Below, one piece after another: positions 63,554 to 64,000 of a DNA stretch of 64,000 nt (the first letter of the stretch is position 1; the number at the start of each line of letters is the position of its first letter). The translations under genes were made by a program, and so were the position numbers. The notes beneath the pieces were generated by a model. The model did no database searches, had not been told where the DNA came from, and saw only the letters and a list, made by a program, of their open reading frames with translations. The stretch spans positions 221,422-285,421 of the forward strand of contig JAFYQK010000001.1 in NCBI GenBank assembly GCA_017547165.1, given 5' to 3'. Origin of the DNA: Bacteroidaceae bacterium (GTDB lineage: Bacteria; Bacteroidota; Bacteroidia; Bacteroidales; Bacteroidaceae).

Positions 63554-63883
63554 TCAAACTACATAAAGAATACATTTTTCTATAGAAACATAAGGTTCTC
63601 CTTTCTTGGTTTTAATTACCTTATAAAAGACTACATGATGACTCTTCTTGTCAATATGCATATTATGACTATCCGCACTATAATTAAACTCTTTTGGAAA
63701 AATGGAATCAGAATGGTCATCTTTTTTACCGATAGAACTACTAATATTATCTCTTAACTTTTTCTTTTCATCTTCTGGTTTTACATGATGATACTTATCA
63801 GAGTTGGATTTCTTTAATTCTTGAAGATGGTCTTTATATTTTCTAAAATCATCTCTAGTATCAGGAGAAAACTTGACTTTCAT
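63554..63883 (-). CDS. Putative RelE/ParE-like small protein (toxin candidate)
   Basis: 109 residues, highly charged (MKVKFSPDTRDDFRKYKDHL, KKDDHSDS). The opening resembles RelE/ParE toxins (MKVxFSPxxxxDL) and the end has VVFYKVIKTKKGEPYVSIE. Its ATG overlaps the stop of an upstream gene (TAATG), a classic toxin-antitoxin coupling. Weak homology; a phage or plasmid protein is possible. Confidence 0.45.
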   Translation of the reverse strand: MKVKFSPDTRDDFRKYKDHLQELKKSNSDKYHHVKPEDEKKKLRDNISSSIGKKDDHSDSIFPKEFNYSADSHNMHIDKKSHHVVFYKVIKTKKGEPYVSIEKCILYVV

Positions 63884-64000
63884 TATTCCATAATCATATT
63901 TTTAATCTCTTCTACGTTAATACCTTCATATATAATATTTCCGTTACGAATCTCATCTAAATACTCTTCATTTTCACAAAGATATTTGGTTACACCTTGT
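63883..64000 (-). CDS. C-terminal part of a gene coupled to the RelE/ParE-like gene (antitoxin candidate)
   Basis: The final 38 codons of a gene extending past the window edge: GVTKYLCENEEYLDEIRNG, IIYEGINVEEIKNMIME, then TAA overlapping the next ATG. Acidic C-terminus fits an antitoxin, but identity cannot be decided from this part. Confidence 0.4.
   Translation of the reverse strand, partial: QGVTKYLCENEEYLDEIRNGNIIYEGINVEEIKNMIME

Overview
The window comes from a member of the Bacteroidota, most likely a Prevotellaceae-type Bacteroidales. The evidence is the recurring TTTG-N19/20-TAnnTTTG promoters, the near absence of Shine-Dalgarno sequences, and typical lineage families: BspA-like leucine-rich repeats with a CotH domain, a CBM20-bearing 4-alpha-glucanotransferase, DUF5687, a PepSY-like DUF2874 protein, an SO_0444-type efflux permease and a type II chorismate mutase fused to DAHP synthase. 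There are two tRNAs and no rRNA. This assignment rests on protein families and promoter style, not on a marker gene.

Layout. 1-2751 (-) is a large secreted BspA/CotH surface protein cut by the left edge. 2902-4476 (-) is a Y-family DNA polymerase followed by a YolD-like microprotein. 4618-9651 (-) holds an M3 peptidyl-dipeptidase and a 4-alpha-glucanotransferase. 9841-12674 has a polyprenyl-phosphate sugar-phosphate transferase, RlpA, a short ComEC and tRNA-Pro. tRNA-Phe lies at 12853 and a second copy of its 3' end at 13196. 13374-14813 (-) carries a nucleotidyltransferase and a lipoprotein beta-carbonic anhydrase. 14814-15766 is non-coding, with a decayed winged-helix gene and a 22-bp tandem repeat.

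15767-24418 (+) is an AT-rich defence island: an XRE regulator; a nuclease-methylase fusion broken by a 1-nt frameshift; a specificity subunit; a TIR protein; a GIY-YIG/DUF4357 protein; a membrane-anchored protein; a frameshifted DUF1016 nuclease lying between the two ends of a deleted AlbA_2-type gene; and a small unknown protein. No HsdR helicase is present. The first genes resemble a BcgI-like (nuclease+methylase)/S arrangement, and the TIR/GIY-YIG/membrane trio is the best candidate for an undescribed anti-phage module.

24546-27014 (+) has an MsbA-like exporter and a LuxR-type regulator. 27025-32377 (-) is an AT-rich surface glycan operon with a lipid A acyltransferase, a Stealth phosphotransferase, a GT92 enzyme, an unassigned probable glycosyltransferase and two paralogous glycosyltransferases. 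32563-40582 is housekeeping: ManA, TrmO, DUF554, a phosphodiesterase, the phenylalanine/tyrosine operon and an MTA/SAH-nucleosidase-like gene. 40709-46244 (+) has a cation/proton antiporter, an MBOAT/DHHW O-acetylation pair and a radical SAM protein. 46324-52885 (+) holds nucleotide-sugar genes (rmlA, ugd, rmlC, rmlB) with kbl and bcp between them; rmlD is not in the window. 52886-54196 is a 1.3-kb gene-free stretch with two families of 10-nt repeats and a hairpin-rich segment that may be an RNA. 54197-60983 (+) holds SppA, a DUF5687/ABC pair, a hairpin cluster, a Fur-type regulator with its Cu/Zn efflux permease, and a secreted nuclease. The right end has secreted proteins of unknown role, a thioredoxin-like protein and part of a putative toxin-antitoxin pair.
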